From assembly GCA_964551545.1 (NCBI GenBank), contig CAZKCT010000077.1, forward strand, positions 1 through 5,764: 5,764 nt of DNA, written 5' to 3'. The stretch is from Thiopontia sp964551545. GTDB taxonomy: Bacteria > Pseudomonadota > Gammaproteobacteria > GCF-002020875. This document shows positions 4,441 through 5,764 of this stretch, piece by piece (positions within the stretch are counted from its first letter, which is position 1; every line of letters begins with the position of its first letter). The translations under genes were made by a program, and so were the position numbers. The notes below the pieces were generated by a model. It searched no databases, had not been told where the DNA came from, and worked only from the letters and a program-made list of their open reading frames with translations.

Positions 4441-5622
4441 TTGGCGATCTCACTTTCGAGCCGGGTTCAACGAGTAAAACCCTCCCCCACACTAGCCATC
4501 ACTGCACTGGCGGCACAGCTGCGCAGTGAAGGAAAAGACATCATCGGATTGGGGGCTGGTGAACCCGATTTCGACACCCCGGACCACATCAAGCAAGCGG
4601 CGGTTGAGGCTATTGAGAACGGCTTCACCAAATACACCGCAGTGGATGGCACACCCACTCTGAAGCAGGCGATCATCGACAAGTTCCAGCGTGAGAACGG
4701 CCTCCAGTATGAGATGAACCAGGTCATGGTTAGCGTCGGCGGCAAGCAGGTCTTCTACAACCTCTGCCAGGCACTGCTCAACGAGGGTGATGAGGTGATC
4801 ATTCCGGCCCCCTACTGGGTCTCTTACCCAGACATGGTGATGCTGGCGGATGCCACGCCAGTCTTCATCTCTGCCGGAATTGAGCAGAACTTCAAGATCA
4901 CCCCCGAGCAGTTAGAGGCGGCGATCACCCCCAAGACCAAGCTCTTCGTCCACAACACCCCGTCCAACCCCACCAGCGTGATGTATAGCGAAGCAGAGCT
5001 GAAGGCACTGGGTGAGGTATTGAAACATCATCCTCACGTCATGATTGCCTCGGATGATATCTATGAGCATATCCTGCTCGGCGACCTTCCTTTCAGCAAC
5101 TTGGTAATGGCCACCCCTGAGCTCTATGAGCGCACCATTGTGATGAATGGGGTCTCCAAAGGCTACTCCATGACAGGGTGGCGCATCGGCTATGCTGGCG
5201 GCCCTGCTGAAATGATTGCTGCCATGAAGAAGGTGCAGTCACAAAGCACCTCCAACCCCACCTCAATTGCACAGGTTGCCGCAGAGACCGCCCTGAGTGG
5301 TGACCAAGCTTGCATCGAAACCATGAACATCGCCTTTCGCCAGCGCAACCAGTTCATTGTTGATAGCCTGAACAGCATCCCCGGCATCCACGCCATCCCT
5401 TCTGAAGGGGCCTTCTACGCCTTCGCCAACATCGAAGAAGTCATTGAACGAATGGACGGCATCTCAAACGATACCGAGTTTGCCTCCATGCTACTCAACA
5501 AGGCAGAGGTGGCTGTCGTTCCCGGTTCTGCCTTTGGCATGGAGGGGTATATGCGCCTCTCTTTTGCCACCAGCATGGAAAAATTGGAAACCGCAATGGA
5601 GCGCATTAAGAATGCACTTTGA
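4441..5622 (+). CDS. aatA: Class I PLP-dependent aspartate-type aminotransferase
   Basis: The product is 393 residues, full length for a fold-type I, Thermus-like (class Ib) aspartate aminotransferase. The likely reaction is aspartate plus 2-oxoglutarate to oxaloacetate plus glutamate, in the cytoplasm. Seen in the sequence are the N-terminal RVKPSPTLAITALA, GLGAGEPDFDTP (36-47), GGKQ (100-103; this Lys helps bind acidic substrates in the Thermus enzyme), PYWVSYP (124-130), NTPSNPTS with Asn176, ASDDIYEH with Asp205 (cofactor ring N) and Tyr208, SKGYSMTGWRIGY with the Schiff-base Lys240 and Arg248, and MRLSFA with Arg372 for the substrate carboxylate. Most relatives have DEIYE where this has DDIYE, a conservative change. 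Some relatives also use prephenate, so exact substrates are inferred. The gene is divergent from uvrB; 88 bp separate it from tRNA-Asn, and no clear terminator follows. Confidence 0.93.
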   Translation: MAISLSSRVQRVKPSPTLAITALAAQLRSEGKDIIGLGAGEPDFDTPDHIKQAAVEAIENGFTKYTAVDGTPTLKQAIIDKFQRENGLQYEMNQVMVSVGGKQVFYNLCQALLNEGDEVIIPAPYWVSYPDMVMLADATPVFISAGIEQNFKITPEQLEAAITPKTKLFVHNTPSNPTSVMYSEAELKALGEVLKHHPHVMIASDDIYEHILLGDLPFSNLVMATPELYERTIVMNGVSKGYSMTGWRIGYAGGPAEMIAAMKKVQSQSTSNPTSIAQVAAETALSGDQACIETMNIAFRQRNQFIVDSLNSIPGIHAIPSEGAFYAFANIEEVIERMDGISNDTEFASMLLNKAEVAVVPGSAFGMEGYMRLSFATSMEKLETAMERIKNAL

Positions 5623-5669
5623 GGCGCTCTGATCAGTTAAAAAATTACCTTAAATCGGTCACTTTTTCG

Positions 5670-5698
5670 TTGACCAGAGCAGAGGGCATCTGTACCAT
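5670..5698 (+). promoter_or_regulatory. Candidate promoter of tRNA-Asn
   Basis: TTGACC (5670-5675) and TACCAT (5693-5698) are separated by exactly 17 bp. Transcription would start around 5705, a few nt before the tRNA. The segment after the -10 (CTGCGCC, 5698-5704 region) is GC-rich, like the discriminator of stringently controlled stable-RNA promoters. An A/T-rich stretch lies upstream (5637-5654), in the range of an UP element. The -10 match is modest. Confidence 0.5.
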
Positions 5699-5710
5699 CT
5701 GCGCCACTAT

Positions 5711-5764
5711 TCCCCTGTAGCTCAGTTGGTAGAGCAAAGGACTGTTAATCCTTGGGTCACTGGT
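5711..5764 (+). tRNA. tRNA-Asn(GTT), 3' end cut by the window edge
   Basis: The 5' 54 nt of a tRNA are present: acceptor strand TCCCCTG (5711-5717), TA at positions 8-9, D stem GCTC/GAGC (5720-5723/5732-5735) with loop AGTTGGTA, anticodon stem AAGGA/TCCTT (5737-5741/5749-5753), loop CTGTTAA with anticodon GTT (5744-5746), 5-nt variable loop GGGTC, and the 5' T stem ACTGG (5759-5763). The sequence matches the E. coli tRNA-Asn layout closely. The rest of the T arm and the 3' acceptor strand lie outside the window. Confidence 0.96.

Noticed and set aside
5599..5629. Stem GAGCGC/GCGCTC at the end of the aminotransferase gene as a terminator
   Set aside because: Six base pairs around a 19-nt loop, partly within the coding sequence, with no T run following.
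5690..5708. tRNA D-arm-like sequence on the - strand just before tRNA-Asn
   Set aside because: The similarity (GGCGCAG..GGTA) is short, no acceptor or anticodon arm accompanies it, and the segment is better explained as the -10 and discriminator of the tRNA promoter.

Overview
The window looks like chromosomal DNA from a sulfur-oxidising gammaproteobacterium. RdgC is a proteobacterial (beta/gamma) protein. The UvrB, aminotransferase and tRNA-Asn are of ordinary gammaproteobacterial type. The left third carries two secreted, low-complexity proteins that resemble the coat proteins of periplasmic sulfur globules. No species can be named from the sequence alone. There are no insertion sequences, phage genes or CRISPR arrays.

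Layout. (1) Positions 2-148 (+): an open frame entering from the left edge, probably the last 48 codons of an unidentified gene, followed by a strong intrinsic terminator (176-201). Its 3' part lies in a nested inverted repeat. (2) 210-755 (-) and 970-1329 (+): two divergently transcribed genes for Sec-exported Gly/Trp/Pro- and Gly/Tyr/Pro/Asp-rich proteins, both sulfur globule protein-like. They share a 214-bp intergenic region with a hairpin, a 7-bp motif present three times, a 38-bp-period imperfect repeat, two C tracts, a TTGACA box and a 12-bp palindrome. The + gene ends in a textbook terminator (1360-1391). (3) 1441-2340 (+) rdgC and 2346-4352 (-) uvrB: two DNA-maintenance genes converging with only 5 bp between stop codons. 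(4) 4441-5622 (+): a class I PLP-dependent aspartate-type aminotransferase starting at TTG, divergent from uvrB across a short shared promoter region. (5) 5711-5764 (+): the 5' three quarters of tRNA-Asn(GTT), cut by the window edge, with its own candidate promoter.

The housekeeping part (rdgC, uvrB, aminotransferase, tRNA) is ordinary. RdgC and UvrB both act on DNA (RecA modulation and nucleotide excision repair) but are not an operon. The most interesting part is the divergent pair of sulfur globule-like genes. Both products have signal peptides and compositionally extreme mature parts, suggesting they are made together and exported to a periplasmic structure, plausibly the envelope of sulfur inclusions. 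The repeats between them are candidate shared control sites.
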